Assembly (NCBI RefSeq): GCF_030386795.1
Contig: NZ_JANUQM010000014.1
Location: forward strand, 230,856-294,855
Direction: 5' to 3'
Source of the DNA: Streptomyces sp. S.PNR 29
GTDB taxonomy: Bacteria; Actinomycetota; Actinomycetes; Streptomycetales; Streptomycetaceae
Length of the DNA stretch: 64,000 nucleotides
The stretch's first letter is position 1. Each line of letters opens with the position of its first letter. Of the stretch, positions 1 through 8,243 are shown piece after piece. Below the pieces are notes generated by a model. That model saw only the letters and a list, made by a program, of their open reading frames with translations, ran no database searches and was not told the origin of the DNA. The translations under genes and the position numbers were made by a program.

Positions 1-93
1 GACACCGAGTGCGAGTGCGGCCGAGGCCGAGGCGACTCCGAGGACACGCACGGAACGCGCTACGGTACGGCGGGATATGGACAGAACTGCCAC
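1..93 (-). CDS. N-terminus of a secreted or membrane-anchored protein (partial)
   Basis: Only the first 31 codons are in the window; the gene continues beyond base 1. It would start with GTG at base 93, with an AAAGGA ribosome-binding site 5 nt upstream. The visible residues have a basic stretch with two arginines (residues 8-9) followed by a run of Val, Leu, Ala and Ser. This is the shape of a signal peptide or a first membrane helix. Nothing of the mature protein is visible, so no function can be given. The 146 bp up to the next gene presumably hold its promoter. Confidence 0.5.
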   Translation of the reverse strand, partial: MAVLSISRRTVARSVRVLGVASASAALALGV

Positions 94-239
94 GTTTGTC
101 CTTTACAGGATGCGCAAATGCGGGGGGTTGAGGGGATGTTGATGTGACATCAGCACTCCCAAGAGCCTCAAGGTTTATAAGCGCTGCATAAGCAGTGTCA
201 ACGTGAATGCCGTCAACGCGTGTTGGCTTTGCCGTCTTA

Positions 240-1361
240 TTAACCGCCGAGACGTTTCAATGCTTCCGGCGCCTCCTCGATCCGGTCGACCAGCGCGATC
301 CGCGCCTCCATCGACCGCCCCCGCGCGAGCGACTGCAGCAGCGGCCAGGCCGGCAGCTTCTCCGTCCAGTGGGCCCGGTCCACGAGCACCATGGGCGTGG
401 GCTCGCCGCGTGACCGGTAGTAGTTCGGCGTCGCGTTGTCGAAGATCTCCTGTACGGTGCCGGCGGCGCCCGGCAGGAAGACCACACCCGCGTCGGAACG
501 GGCCAGCAGGCCGTCCTCGCGGGTGGCGTTGGCGAAGTACTTGGCGATGTGCGAGGCGAAGGGGTTCGGCGGCTCGTGGCCGTAGAACCAGGTCGGGATG
601 CCGACGGAGGAGCCGCCCTTCGGCCAGCGGCCGCGCACCTCGAAGGCGGCCGTCGCCCATTCGGTGACCGAGGGCGTGAACGTCGGTGCCTTTCCGAGGA
701 TCCGGAGCGACTCGGTGAGCATGTCGTCGTCGTGGGGAGCGGCGTACGCACCGAGGTTCGCCGCCTCCATCGCGCCCGGGCCGCCGCCGGTGGCGACCGT
801 GAAGCCGGCGCGGGCCAGCTCCCGGCCGAGCCGCGCGGCACCCGCGTACTCCTCCGTGCCGCGCGCCATCGCGTGGCCGCCCATGACGCCCACCACCCGG
901 GCACCGGCGAGGAGTTCGTCGAGCGCGTCCGACACGGAGTCGTCGTGGACCGCGCGCAGCATGGAGGCGAAGATGTCCCCGTCCGCCTTGGTCCGCTGGA
1001 ACCAGGCGTACGCCTGCGCGTCGGGCGTGGCCTCGTAGCCGTCCGCCAGGAACGCGAACAGTTCGTCGGGGGAGTAGACCAGGCCCCGGTACGGGTCGAA
1101 GGGCAGGTCCGGGACCGGCGGGAAGACCAGGGCGCCGTCGGTGCGTATCTTCGCGGCCGCGTCCTCGCGCATCGGGCAGCCGAGGAAGACGGCGCCCGCC
1201 GTGTCCGTGGTGAGCAGTTCGCGCGTACGGTCCGTCAGGTCGACGGCCTGCACGCGGAATCCGGCGAGTGTGCCACGCGCCGAGACGGTCGCGTCGAACT
1301 CCTCCAGCGTCTCGATCTCACGGTCGTTGTGGTGGGCCGCATGGGCGGGCATCGTCTGCAC
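240..1361 (-). CDS. LOG-family nucleotide 5'-monophosphate phosphoribohydrolase-like protein
   Basis: This is a 373-residue Rossmann-fold protein of the LOG/lysine-decarboxylase-like family, whose members split nucleoside 5'-monophosphates into base and ribose 5-phosphate. Both signatures are visible: GVMGGH at 158-163 with TGGGPGAMEAANLGA at 191-205 (nucleotide-binding loop), and LPGAAGTVQE at 296-305, which matches the family's PGGxGTxxE with one Gly replaced by Ala. About 150 extra N-terminal residues make it much longer than plant-type LOG proteins and closer in plan to the PpnN-type bacterial nucleosidases. The substrate cannot be read from sequence: cytokinin precursors and ordinary purine or pyrimidine monophosphates are both possible. 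It stands alone, convergent with nothing, 24 nt from the next minus-strand gene. Confidence 0.85.
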   Translation of the reverse strand: MQTMPAHAAHHNDREIETLEEFDATVSARGTLAGFRVQAVDLTDRTRELLTTDTAGAVFLGCPMREDAAAKIRTDGALVFPPVPDLPFDPYRGLVYSPDELFAFLADGYEATPDAQAYAWFQRTKADGDIFASMLRAVHDDSVSDALDELLAGARVVGVMGGHAMARGTEEYAGAARLGRELARAGFTVATGGGPGAMEAANLGAYAAPHDDDMLTESLRILGKAPTFTPSVTEWATAAFEVRGRWPKGGSSVGIPTWFYGHEPPNPFASHIAKYFANATREDGLLARSDAGVVFLPGAAGTVQEIFDNATPNYYRSRGEPTPMVLVDRAHWTEKLPAWPLLQSLARGRSMEARIALVDRIEEAPEALKRLGG

Positions 1362-1385
1362 CCGCCCATGCTGGCACAGCGGGTC

Positions 1386-1802
1386 TCAGCCCTCGATGGC
1401 CGCCGGGTCCATCCACACGACCTCCCAGGTGTGGCCGTCCAGGTCGTCGAAGGCCCGGCCGTACATGAAGCCCATGTCCTGGACCTTCTCCGACGCGGTG
1501 CCGCCGGCGGCGACGGCCTTCTCGACCAGTTCGTCCACCTTCTCGCGGCTCTCGGCGCTCAGACAGATCAGCACCTCGCTGGTCTTCGTGGCGTCCGCGA
1601 TCTCCTTCTGGGTGAAGGTCGCGTAGAACGGCTTGGTGAGCAGCATCGCCACGATGGTGTCGCTGATCACGACGGAGGCGGCGTTCTCGTCGCTGAACTT
1701 CGGGTTGATCGTGTAGCCCAGCTCCGTGAAGAACTTCTTGGACACGTCGAGGTCGTTCACGGGCAGGTTCACGAAGATCATCTGCTGGTACGTCGAGGTC
1801 AT
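1386..1802 (-). CDS. VOC (glyoxalase/bleomycin-resistance fold) family protein
   Basis: A 138-residue single-domain protein of the vicinal-oxygen-chelate superfamily. The opening (IFVNLPVNDLDVSKKFFTEL) and the closing GRAFDDLDGHTWEVVWMD are the typical first beta-alpha-beta unit and last strand of the small stand-alone VOC proteins. The metal ligands usual for true glyoxalase I are not convincingly present, so a lyase function should not be assumed. The start at 1802 is preferred over 1817 because GGGAGA lies 6 nt upstream. It is the gene before the LOG-type gene on the same strand, with 24 nt between them, so the two may be cotranscribed. No substrate can be proposed. Confidence 0.85.
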   Translation of the reverse strand: MTSTYQQMIFVNLPVNDLDVSKKFFTELGYTINPKFSDENAASVVISDTIVAMLLTKPFYATFTQKEIADATKTSEVLICLSAESREKVDELVEKAVAAGGTASEKVQDMGFMYGRAFDDLDGHTWEVVWMDPAAIEG

Positions 1803-1898
1803 CGGAGTCTCTCCCATCGGGGGCGTGCTGTTCGGTGGGGTAGACCGGCCGTCCCTGCGGAACTCATCGGCCGACGGGGACTTTTTTTCGTACGGCTC

Positions 1899-3341
1899 TC
1901 AGGGGGCCAGCGGCAGCGACGCCAGTTCGGCGACGATCAGCGTCAGCGGGCCGAACATGGCCAGCAGCCCGGCGACGCGGAGCGCGACGGCCCCGCGCAG
2001 CGTCGTCGCGGGCGCCCCGAGCCGCAGCAGCGCGGCGTTGGTGTCGGCGCGGGCCTGCTTGGCCTCTACGGCGGCGGTCAGGAGGGTGGCCACCGCGCAG
2101 CCCGCGACGAGAAGGGCGCCGAGGGCGCTGAGCGGGCCGAGCGTCGGTCCGTCCGCGGCGTACAGCGTGGCCGTCGCGTACGCCGCCGAGGCGACCGCGC
2201 AGACGACGCCGAGGGGGCGGCCGATGCGGACGGCCTCCTGCATGAGGACACGGCCGGCGAGGAGGCGGAGAGCGCCGGGGCGGGCGCACTGCAGGAGACG
2301 GCCGCAGAGGTGGGTGAGACCGGGGCCGGCGAGGGCGAGGCCCACGGCGGTCAGCGCCCAGCCGACGAGCACGCCCACGGGGCCGCTGCTCAGGGCCGCG
2401 AGCAGGGTGGGGGAGGGGGTGGTGATGTGGCTGGCGTAGGCCTCCACGGCGAGGCCTGCGGCGAGTACGGCGATGCCCCAGGGGAGGCCGCCGGGCGCTT
2501 CGCGGGGGGCCGGGGGCGCGGGGGCGAGGGCCGGGAGGTCGGTCGCGGTGTCCGCGGCAGGGGTGCCGTCGACGTCTGCCGCGGGGTGGGTTTCTCCCGC
2601 CCACGTTGCGGGCGGCGACTCGATCAGGGCCGCGGGCTGCGCGGAGCGGGCGTCCGCGGCCGCGTGGGAAACGCCGTCCGCAGGCTGCGGCTCCAGGGCC
2701 CGGCGCCCCGCGCCCCCCAAGTGCGCCCCGAAGCGCCCATACGCCCCGAACGTCTCCCGGGCCACCGACATGCCGTGCGCCCCGAAGCGGCCGACGCGCC
2801 GTCCCTCCCTCTCGGCGGGCGGGGTGCCCGCCTCGCGTGGCCGCAACACCACCAGCACCGACAGCGACGAGATCGCCGGTACCAGGATCAGCAGCGTCAG
2901 GGCCGCGGGCAGCGGCAGGGGCTGGTCCGCTGCCAGGAAGTCGGCGGCCACGGCGTCGAAGGGCATGCCCGTGAGGTCGCCGCGGAGGTGGAGGAAGACG
3001 AGCAGGGCGAGCGTGGAGCCGAGGGTGCAGGCCAGGGCCGTGGTCGTCACCGAGATGGCCATCAGGCGGGCGGGACCCAGTCCGATCGCGGACAGGCCCG
3101 GGCGGGGCCTCGTGCCCGGGTCGGTGCGGGCCACGGCGACGGCGAAGTAGACCGTGGCGGCCAGCGGGGCCGCGCACCAGGCCAGGCGGAGGGCCGAGGC
3201 GCCGGGCGCCTCCGGGTGGCTCATGGCGTGGCCGAGAGCGCACAGCAGCAGGAAGCCCGTGCCGGCCGATGCCGCCACGACCAGCAGGCGGCGCAGCTGG
3301 ACGGCGAACCGGGCGCCGCGGGTCAGGCGGAGAGCGAGCAC
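1899..3341 (-). CDS. ABC transporter permease, FtsX/MacB-like
   Basis: A 480-residue integral membrane protein with two groups of hydrophobic helices. They are separated by a long Ala/Pro/Gly-rich linker of about 120 residues (roughly 165-285) that is poorly conserved in character. The start is GTG at 3341, inside the last codons of the ATPase gene (19-nt overlap), because earlier in-frame sequence is arginine-rich antisense-like text. The partner ATPase directly upstream and the translational overlap make this the membrane subunit of a two-gene ABC system. Such FtsX-like pairs usually act as exporters or mechanotransmission systems rather than importers. No binding protein or sensor kinase is adjacent, so the substrate is unknown. 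Confidence 0.7.
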   Translation of the reverse strand: MLALRLTRGARFAVQLRRLLVVAASAGTGFLLLCALGHAMSHPEAPGASALRLAWCAAPLAATVYFAVAVARTDPGTRPRPGLSAIGLGPARLMAISVTTTALACTLGSTLALLVFLHLRGDLTGMPFDAVAADFLAADQPLPLPAALTLLILVPAISSLSVLVVLRPREAGTPPAEREGRRVGRFGAHGMSVARETFGAYGRFGAHLGGAGRRALEPQPADGVSHAAADARSAQPAALIESPPATWAGETHPAADVDGTPAADTATDLPALAPAPPAPREAPGGLPWGIAVLAAGLAVEAYASHITTPSPTLLAALSSGPVGVLVGWALTAVGLALAGPGLTHLCGRLLQCARPGALRLLAGRVLMQEAVRIGRPLGVVCAVASAAYATATLYAADGPTLGPLSALGALLVAGCAVATLLTAAVEAKQARADTNAALLRLGAPATTLRGAVALRVAGLLAMFGPLTLIVAELASLPLAP

Positions 3342-4063
3342 GGGGCCCGGCCTTCCGTCTCGGGCACCGGCGGCAGGTGCACGGTCTGCACCCGCCGCCC
3401 GTCCAGCAGCGTCACCGTGCGGTCGGCGAGGGCCGCGGCATCCGCGTCGTGCGTGGCGAGGACGACCGTGATGCCGTGCGAGCGGGCCGCCGTGGTGAGC
3501 GTACGCAGGACGTGCGCGCGGTCGGCGCGGTGCAGGGGGGCCGTCGGCTCGTCGGCGAACAGGACCGATGGTTCCGGGGCGAGTGCGCGGGCGACGCACA
3601 CGCGCTGCCGTTCGGCCTGGCGGAGTTCGTGCGGGCGCTTACGGGCGGCGTCGCCGACGTCGAGGCGGCCCAGCCACTCCAGGGCGGCTGTCTTGGCGCG
3701 GCGCCGGCTGGTGCCGCGCATCATCAGGGGCAGGGCGGCGTTCTCCCAGGCGGTCAGCTCCGGGACGAGCACCGGGGTGGGGTCGATCCAGCCGAAGCGG
3801 TCGCGGCGCAGCCGTTCGCGGGTCAGGGGGCCCATGGTGTGCACCGGCACGCTGTTGAACCAGATCTCCCCGCGGTGCGGCGGCACCAGGCCGGACAGGC
3901 ACCGCAGCAGCGCCGTCTTGCCGCTGCCGCGCGGGCCGCTGACGGCGAGGATCTCGCCCTCCCGGACGCCGAGCGAGACGCCGCTGAGCGCGGGTGAGCC
4001 GTCGTTGTGCTGGAAGTGCAGGGCACGTGCCCAGAGCACGTCGTTGTCCGGCGGGGCCACCAT
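3323..4063 (-). CDS. ABC transporter ATP-binding protein with degenerate signature motif
   Basis: A 246-residue ABC ATPase of the LolD/MacB type. Walker A is GPRGSGKT (43-50), Walker B is VLFADEP, and the switch histidine is in VLATHD. The LSGGQ signature is replaced by ELRQAERQR near residue 140, which is unusual and may lower ATPase activity or mark a specialised branch. The ATG at 4063 is chosen because GAGG lies 8 nt upstream; an in-frame GTG at 4072 is the alternative. Its 3' end overlaps the permease gene by 19 nt, so the two are surely coexpressed. The gene for any accessory protein is absent. Confidence 0.85.
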   Translation of the reverse strand: MVAPPDNDVLWARALHFQHNDGSPALSGVSLGVREGEILAVSGPRGSGKTALLRCLSGLVPPHRGEIWFNSVPVHTMGPLTRERLRRDRFGWIDPTPVLVPELTAWENAALPLMMRGTSRRRAKTAALEWLGRLDVGDAARKRPHELRQAERQRVCVARALAPEPSVLFADEPTAPLHRADRAHVLRTLTTAARSHGITVVLATHDADAAALADRTVTLLDGRRVQTVHLPPVPETEGRAPCSLSA

Positions 4064-4203
4064 GGCGTACACCTCGGTTCAGATCAGAAATGCCGTGCGG
4101 AATGCCGTGTGGATTCCGCGACATCCCCCGTGTGGGGGAACGAAGGCCGGGCCGATCGGTCACTCGCACGCTAAGCAGTCCATAGGGAGACCTCGGACAG
4201 CAC

Positions 4204-4252
4204 ACGGCCCCGGACCGCCGTTTCTCACTCGAACGGGCGGCACCGGGGCCGT
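4204..4252 (-). terminator. Long interrupted hairpin downstream of the transaminase gene
   Basis: ACGGCCCCGG pairs with CCGGGGCCGT, with an inner CCGCC/GGGCGG pairing and a 15-nt loop. It lies 38 nt beyond the stop of the minus-strand aminotransferase and before the ABC operon, where a transcription terminator is expected. There is no U-tract, which is common for Streptomyces terminators. Confidence 0.6.
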
Positions 4253-4255
4253 TGT

Positions 4256-4303
4256 TGATCACAGGGTCGGCTGATCACAGCCTCAGCTGATCACAGTTTC
4301 GTC
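4256..4303. repeat. Three 16-bp tandem repeats starting TGATCACAG
   Basis: TGATCACAG recurs exactly every 16 bp (4256, 4272, 4288). The third unit covers the stop codon and last codons of the transaminase gene. Each unit contains the palindrome TGATCA. This may be slippage duplication around the stop codon. Confidence 0.6.
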
Positions 4304-5652
4304 CACGCCTCCGACAGCGTCGCGCGCAGGATCTGCTCGATCTCGTCGAAGGTCTCCTGGTCCGAGACGAGCGGCGGAGCGAGCTGGACCACGGGGTCGC
4401 CGCGGTCGTCGGCCCGGCAGTACAGGCCGTTCTCGAAGAGCTTCTTCGACAGGAAGCCGTACAGGACCCGCTCGGTCTCCTCCTCGGTGAAGCTCTCCTT
4501 GGTGGCCTTGTCCTTGACCAGCTCGATGCCGTAGAAGAAGCCGTTGCCGCGGACGTCGCCGACGATCGGAAGGTCGTACAGCTTCTCCAGGGTCGAGCGG
4601 AACGCGCCCTCGTGGTCCAGGACGTGCTGGTTGAGGTTCTCGCGCTCGAACAGGTCGAGGTTGGCCACGCCCACCGCGGCCGACACCGGGTGGCCGCCGA
4701 AGGTGTAGCCGTGCAGGAAGGTGTTGCCGCCCCGGTAGAAGGGCTCGGCGACCCGGTCGGAGACGATGCAGGCGCCGATGGGGGAGTAGCCCGAGGTCAT
4801 GCCCTTGGCGCAGGTGATCATGTCCGGGACGTAGCCGAACTTGTCGCAGGCGAACATCGTGCCGAGCCGGCCGAAGGCGCAGATGACCTCGTCGGAGACG
4901 AGCAGGACGTCGTGGCGGTCGCAGATCTCGCGGACCCGCTGGAAGTAGCCGGGTGGCGGCGGGAAGCAGCCGCCCGCGTTCTGCACGGGCTCCAGGAAGA
5001 CGGCCGCGACCGTGTCCGGGCCCTCGAAGAGGATCTGCTGCTCGATCTGGTCGGCGGCCCAGCGGCCGAAGGCCTCCGGGTCGTCACCGAAGACGGGCGC
5101 CCGGTAGATGTTCGTGTTCGGCACCTTGTGCGCGCCCGGCACCAGGGGCTCGAAGGGGGCCTTCAGGGCGGGCAGCCCGGTGATGGACAGGGCGCCCTGC
5201 GGGGTGCCGTGGTAGGCGACCGCGCGGGAGATCACCTTGTGCTTGGTGGGCTTGCCGACCAGCTTGAAGTACTGCTTGGCGAGCTTCCAGGCGGTCTCCA
5301 CCGCCTCGCCGCCGCCGGTGGTGAAGAAGACCTTGTTCAGGTCACCCGGCGCGTAGCCCGCGAGGCGTTCGGCGAGCTCGACGGCCTTCGGGTGGGCGTA
5401 GGACCACACCGGGAAGAACGCCAGCTCCTGGGCCTGCTTGAAGGCGGTCTCGGCGAGCTCGACGCGGCCGTGCCCGGCCTGGACCACGAACAGACCCGCG
5501 AGACCGTCCAGGTAGCGCTTGCCCTTGTCGTCGTAGATGTGGGTGCCCTCGCCCCGGACGATGGTGGGGACGGGGGAGTTCTCGTACGAGGACATGCGGG
5601 TGAAGTGCATCCACAGGTGGTCGTACGCGGTCTGGGAGAGATCCTTGCTCAC
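4291..5652 (-). CDS. Class-III PLP-dependent aminotransferase (putrescine/GABA-type)
   Basis: A 453-residue fold-type I omega-transaminase. The PLP lysine is K283 in TCAKGMTSGYS, the pyridine-nitrogen aspartate is D254 in LVSDEV, and E221 lies in FLEPVQ. It belongs to the branch that uses polyamines or omega-amino acids with pyruvate or 2-oxoglutarate as acceptor. In this setting it could convert putrescine to 4-aminobutyraldehyde. The neighbour at 6305 encodes the dehydrogenase for that aldehyde, and an Lrp regulator lies directly upstream. GTG 5652 follows the Lrp stop by 2 nt. GTG 5670, overlapping the Lrp gene by 16 nt and adding MGNPIA, is an equally plausible start. Substrate assignment is inference from context. 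Confidence 0.9.
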   Translation of the reverse strand: MSKDLSQTAYDHLWMHFTRMSSYENSPVPTIVRGEGTHIYDDKGKRYLDGLAGLFVVQAGHGRVELAETAFKQAQELAFFPVWSYAHPKAVELAERLAGYAPGDLNKVFFTTGGGEAVETAWKLAKQYFKLVGKPTKHKVISRAVAYHGTPQGALSITGLPALKAPFEPLVPGAHKVPNTNIYRAPVFGDDPEAFGRWAADQIEQQILFEGPDTVAAVFLEPVQNAGGCFPPPPGYFQRVREICDRHDVLLVSDEVICAFGRLGTMFACDKFGYVPDMITCAKGMTSGYSPIGACIVSDRVAEPFYRGGNTFLHGYTFGGHPVSAAVGVANLDLFERENLNQHVLDHEGAFRSTLEKLYDLPIVGDVRGNGFFYGIELVKDKATKESFTEEETERVLYGFLSKKLFENGLYCRADDRGDPVVQLAPPLVSDQETFDEIEQILRATLSEAWTKL

Positions 5653-5654
5653 GG

Positions 5655-6140
5655 CTATCGGGTTCCCCACATGTAGGTCTGCTTCTTGAGCTTGAGGTAG
5701 ACGAAGCTCTCGGTGGAGCGCACTCCGGGCACGGCCCGCATGCGTTTGTTGATGACCTCCAGCAGGTGGTCGTCGTCCTCGCAGACGATCTCCACCATCA
5801 GGTCGAACGACCCGGCGGTCATCACCACGTACTCGCATTCGGACATGGCGCTCAGCGCGTCGGCGACGTCCTCCACGTCACCCTCGACGTTGACGCCGAC
5901 CATCGCCTGCCGACGGAAGCCCACGGTGAGCGGATCGGTGACGGCGACGATCTGCATCACGCCCTGGTCGAGCAGTTTCTGGACCCGCTGGCGCACGGCC
6001 GCCTCGGACAGGCCGACGGCCTTGCCGATGGCGGCGTACGGCCGGCGGCCGTCCTCCTGGAGCTGCTCGATGATGGCGAGGGAGACGGCGTCCAGATGCG
6101 GGGTGTCTGCGCTTCTACTGGCCACGTGCTCACTGTGCAC
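5655..6140 (-). CDS. Lrp/AsnC-family transcriptional regulator
   Basis: About 161 residues. The N-terminal winged helix-turn-helix (AIIEQLQEDGRRPYAAIGKA, then VGLSEAAVRQRVQKL) is followed by an RAM-type ligand-binding domain (VGVNVEGDVEDVADAL onward). Such proteins form octamers and sense amino acids or related amines. It overlaps or abuts the transaminase gene downstream and is divergent from the aldehyde dehydrogenase gene at 6305. It therefore probably controls both, sensing a polyamine-pathway intermediate (inference). The start is uncertain among TTG 6161, GTG 6140 and GTG 6125; none has a strong ribosome-binding site, and 6140 is a compromise. Confidence 0.88.
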   Translation of the reverse strand: MHSEHVASRSADTPHLDAVSLAIIEQLQEDGRRPYAAIGKAVGLSEAAVRQRVQKLLDQGVMQIVAVTDPLTVGFRRQAMVGVNVEGDVEDVADALSAMSECEYVVMTAGSFDLMVEIVCEDDDHLLEVINKRMRAVPGVRSTESFVYLKLKKQTYMWGTR

Positions 6141-6304
6141 GAGGTCTCGACAGTTCCGCAAGGCTCGATCGATGAAATCCGTTGTTTACGGCCGCATGAC
6201 TTGCGGATTTCGCAGTGCTGCGGCGTGTGGGGGTGTTGAAAACGTCAGGGCACGGATTAGGGTGGGTGTCTCAAGGATTGGACAATCCACCAGGAGGGCC
6301 TGCA

Positions 6305-7744
6305 GTGAGCACCGAGCTGCGTCGTCTGCGCAACTACATCGCCGGTGAGTTCAGGGACGCCGCCGACGGACGGACCACCGAGGTGGTCAACCCCGCGACG
6401 GGCGAGGCGTACGCGACCGCTCCGCTGTCCGGGCAGGCGGACGTGGACGCCGCCATGGCCGCAGCCGCCGCGGCCTTCCCGGGCTGGCGCGACACGACTC
6501 CGGCCGAGCGTCAGAAGGCCCTGCTGAAGATCGCGGACGCGTTCGAGGAGCGCGCCGAGGAGCTGATCGCGGCCGAGGTGGAGAACACGGGCAAGCCGGT
6601 CGGGCTGACCCGCTCCGAGGAGATCCCGCCGATGGTCGACCAGATCCGCTTCTTCGCGGGCGCGGCGCGGATGCTGGAGGGCCGGTCGGCCGGTGAGTAC
6701 ATGGAGGGGATGACCTCCATGATCCGCCGCGAGCCGGTGGGCGTCTGCGCGCAGGTCGCGCCGTGGAACTACCCGATGATGATGGCCGTGTGGAAGTTCG
6801 CCCCGGCGATCGCGGCGGGCAACACGGTCGTCCTGAAGCCCTCGGACACCACCCCGGCCTCCACGGTCCTGATCGCCGACATCGTCGGTTCGATCCTGCC
6901 GAAGGGCGTCTTCAACGTCATCTGCGGCGACCGCGAGACCGGCCGCATGATGGTCGAGCACGACACCCCGGCGATGGCCTCCATCACCGGCTCGGTCCGG
7001 GCCGGTATGCAGGTCGCCGAGTCCGCGTCCAAGGACCTCAAGCGGGTCCACCTGGAGCTGGGCGGCAAGGCCCCGGTCGTCGTCTTCGAGGACACCGACA
7101 TCGCCAAGGCCGTCGAGGACATCTCCGTGGCCGGCTTCTTCAACGCCGGTCAGGACTGTACGGCCGCCTGCCGGGTCCTCGTCCACGAGGCCATCCACGA
7201 CGAGTTCGTCGCCGCGCTCGCCAAGGCCGCCGCCGACACCAAGACCGGCCAGCCCGACGACGAGGACGTCCTGTACGGGCCCCTCAACAACCCCAACCAG
7301 CTCGCCCAGGTCGAGGGCTTCATCAACCGTCTGCCGGCGCACGCGCGCGTGGAGGCCGGCGGCAAGCGCGTCGGTGACAAGGGCTTCTTCTACGCCCCGA
7401 CCGTCGTCTCCGGCGTCAAGCAGGACGACGAGATCATCCAGAAGGAGGTCTTCGGCCCGGTCATCACCGTCCAGTCCTTCTCGGACGAGGACCAGGCAGT
7501 GGAGTACGCCAACGGCGTCGAGTACGCGCTGGCCTCCTCCGTGTGGACCAAGGACCACGCGCGTGCCATGCGGATGTCCAAGAAGCTCGACTTCGGCTGC
7601 GTGTGGATCAACACCCACATCCCGCTGGTCGCCGAGATGCCGCACGGCGGCTTCAAGAAGTCCGGCTACGGCAAGGACCTGTCGGCGTACGGCTTCGACG
7701 ACTACACGCGGGTCAAGCACGTGATGACGTCACTGGACGCGTAG
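6305..7744 (+). CDS. Gamma-aminobutyraldehyde dehydrogenase-like NAD(P)-dependent aldehyde dehydrogenase
   Basis: A 479-residue ALDH-superfamily enzyme. The catalytic cysteine is C285 in AGQDCTAACR, the general base is E251 in LELGGK, and the cofactor-site Asn is in VAPWNYP (153-159). The closest type by motif is the PatD/Prr group, which oxidises 4-aminobutyraldehyde (from putrescine) to GABA. GTG 6305 is preceded by AGGAGG at good spacing. It is transcribed divergently from the Lrp-transaminase pair, so putrescine transamination and oxidation are encoded side by side. Oxidation of other amino aldehydes, such as betaine aldehyde or aminopropanal, is possible. Confidence 0.9.
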   Translation: MSTELRRLRNYIAGEFRDAADGRTTEVVNPATGEAYATAPLSGQADVDAAMAAAAAAFPGWRDTTPAERQKALLKIADAFEERAEELIAAEVENTGKPVGLTRSEEIPPMVDQIRFFAGAARMLEGRSAGEYMEGMTSMIRREPVGVCAQVAPWNYPMMMAVWKFAPAIAAGNTVVLKPSDTTPASTVLIADIVGSILPKGVFNVICGDRETGRMMVEHDTPAMASITGSVRAGMQVAESASKDLKRVHLELGGKAPVVVFEDTDIAKAVEDISVAGFFNAGQDCTAACRVLVHEAIHDEFVAALAKAAADTKTGQPDDEDVLYGPLNNPNQLAQVEGFINRLPAHARVEAGGKRVGDKGFFYAPTVVSGVKQDDEIIQKEVFGPVITVQSFSDEDQAVEYANGVEYALASSVWTKDHARAMRMSKKLDFGCVWINTHIPLVAEMPHGGFKKSGYGKDLSAYGFDDYTRVKHVMTSLDA

Positions 7745-7770
7745 GCCTCCGGCGGTTCAGCCGCTCTCCT

Positions 7771-7799
7771 CCGGCCCCGGCGAGCCGCGCCGGGGCCGG
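7771..7799 (+). terminator. Intrinsic-type terminator hairpin after the aldehyde dehydrogenase gene
   Basis: A perfect 12-bp stem, CCGGCCCCGGCG with CGCCGGGGCCGG, around a 5-nt loop. It begins 27 nt after the stop codon. Confidence 0.8.
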
Positions 7800-8025
7800 T
7801 TTGCGGCCGGGGCACGCCGGTGGACCGCGCTGCGTTCGGACGACGCGGGCCCCGGAGTCCCGCGTCGTCGTGGGCAGCCGGCTCGGCCGCCGGCTCGGCC
7901 GTCGGCGGGTGGTGGCCTGGCGGGCGGTGCTTTGCTGGGTGGCCGGCGGGAGGGCGGCGCTTGCTGGTGGCCGTCGAACGAGCGGTGCTTTTGCTGGGTG
8001 GCCGTCTGGTGGGCGATGCCTGCCC

Positions 8026-8150
8026 GGGTGGCGGAGACGCGGGGGTGGTTTGCCGGGTGGTGGAGTCGGCGGGGGTGGTTGGCCGGGTGGTGGAGTCGGC
8101 GGGTGTTTTGCCGGGGGGCGGAGACGCGGGTCTGGTTTGCCGGGTGGCGG
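8026..8150. repeat. Degenerate 28-30 bp tandem repeat, about 4.3 copies
   Basis: Units begin at 8026, 8055, 8085, 8113 and 8142 (partial), each starting GGG(T/G)GG and ending near TTTGCC or TTGGCC. Units 1 and 4 share GCGGAGACGCGGG; units 2 and 3 share TGGAGTCGGCGGG, so the units come in two alternating versions. Upstream sequence from about 7905 carries related GCTGGGTGGCCG pieces. The array fills most of the 500-bp gap between the terminator at 7771 and the next gene. Open frames through it are simple Pro/Gly- or Arg-rich text with no domain, so I treat it as noncoding. Confidence 0.75.
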
Positions 8151-8243
8151 CACGGTGTCGTGTGGGCGGCGGTGCGGAACGGGGAACTCCCGGCCGGGGT
8201 CGGCCGTTTGTCCGTGCGAGGGCCTGGGCGGCATGCTGCACGG

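Noticed and set aside
549..4274. Plus-strand frame of 1241 codons, and one of 1050 codons at 11666-14818
   Set aside because: They lie antisense to well-supported genes and read as Arg/Gly/Val-rich low-complexity text. Long antisense frames are normal in 72% GC DNA.
8026..8150. CRISPR-like array
   Set aside because: Units are adjacent, without spacers, and there are no cas genes.
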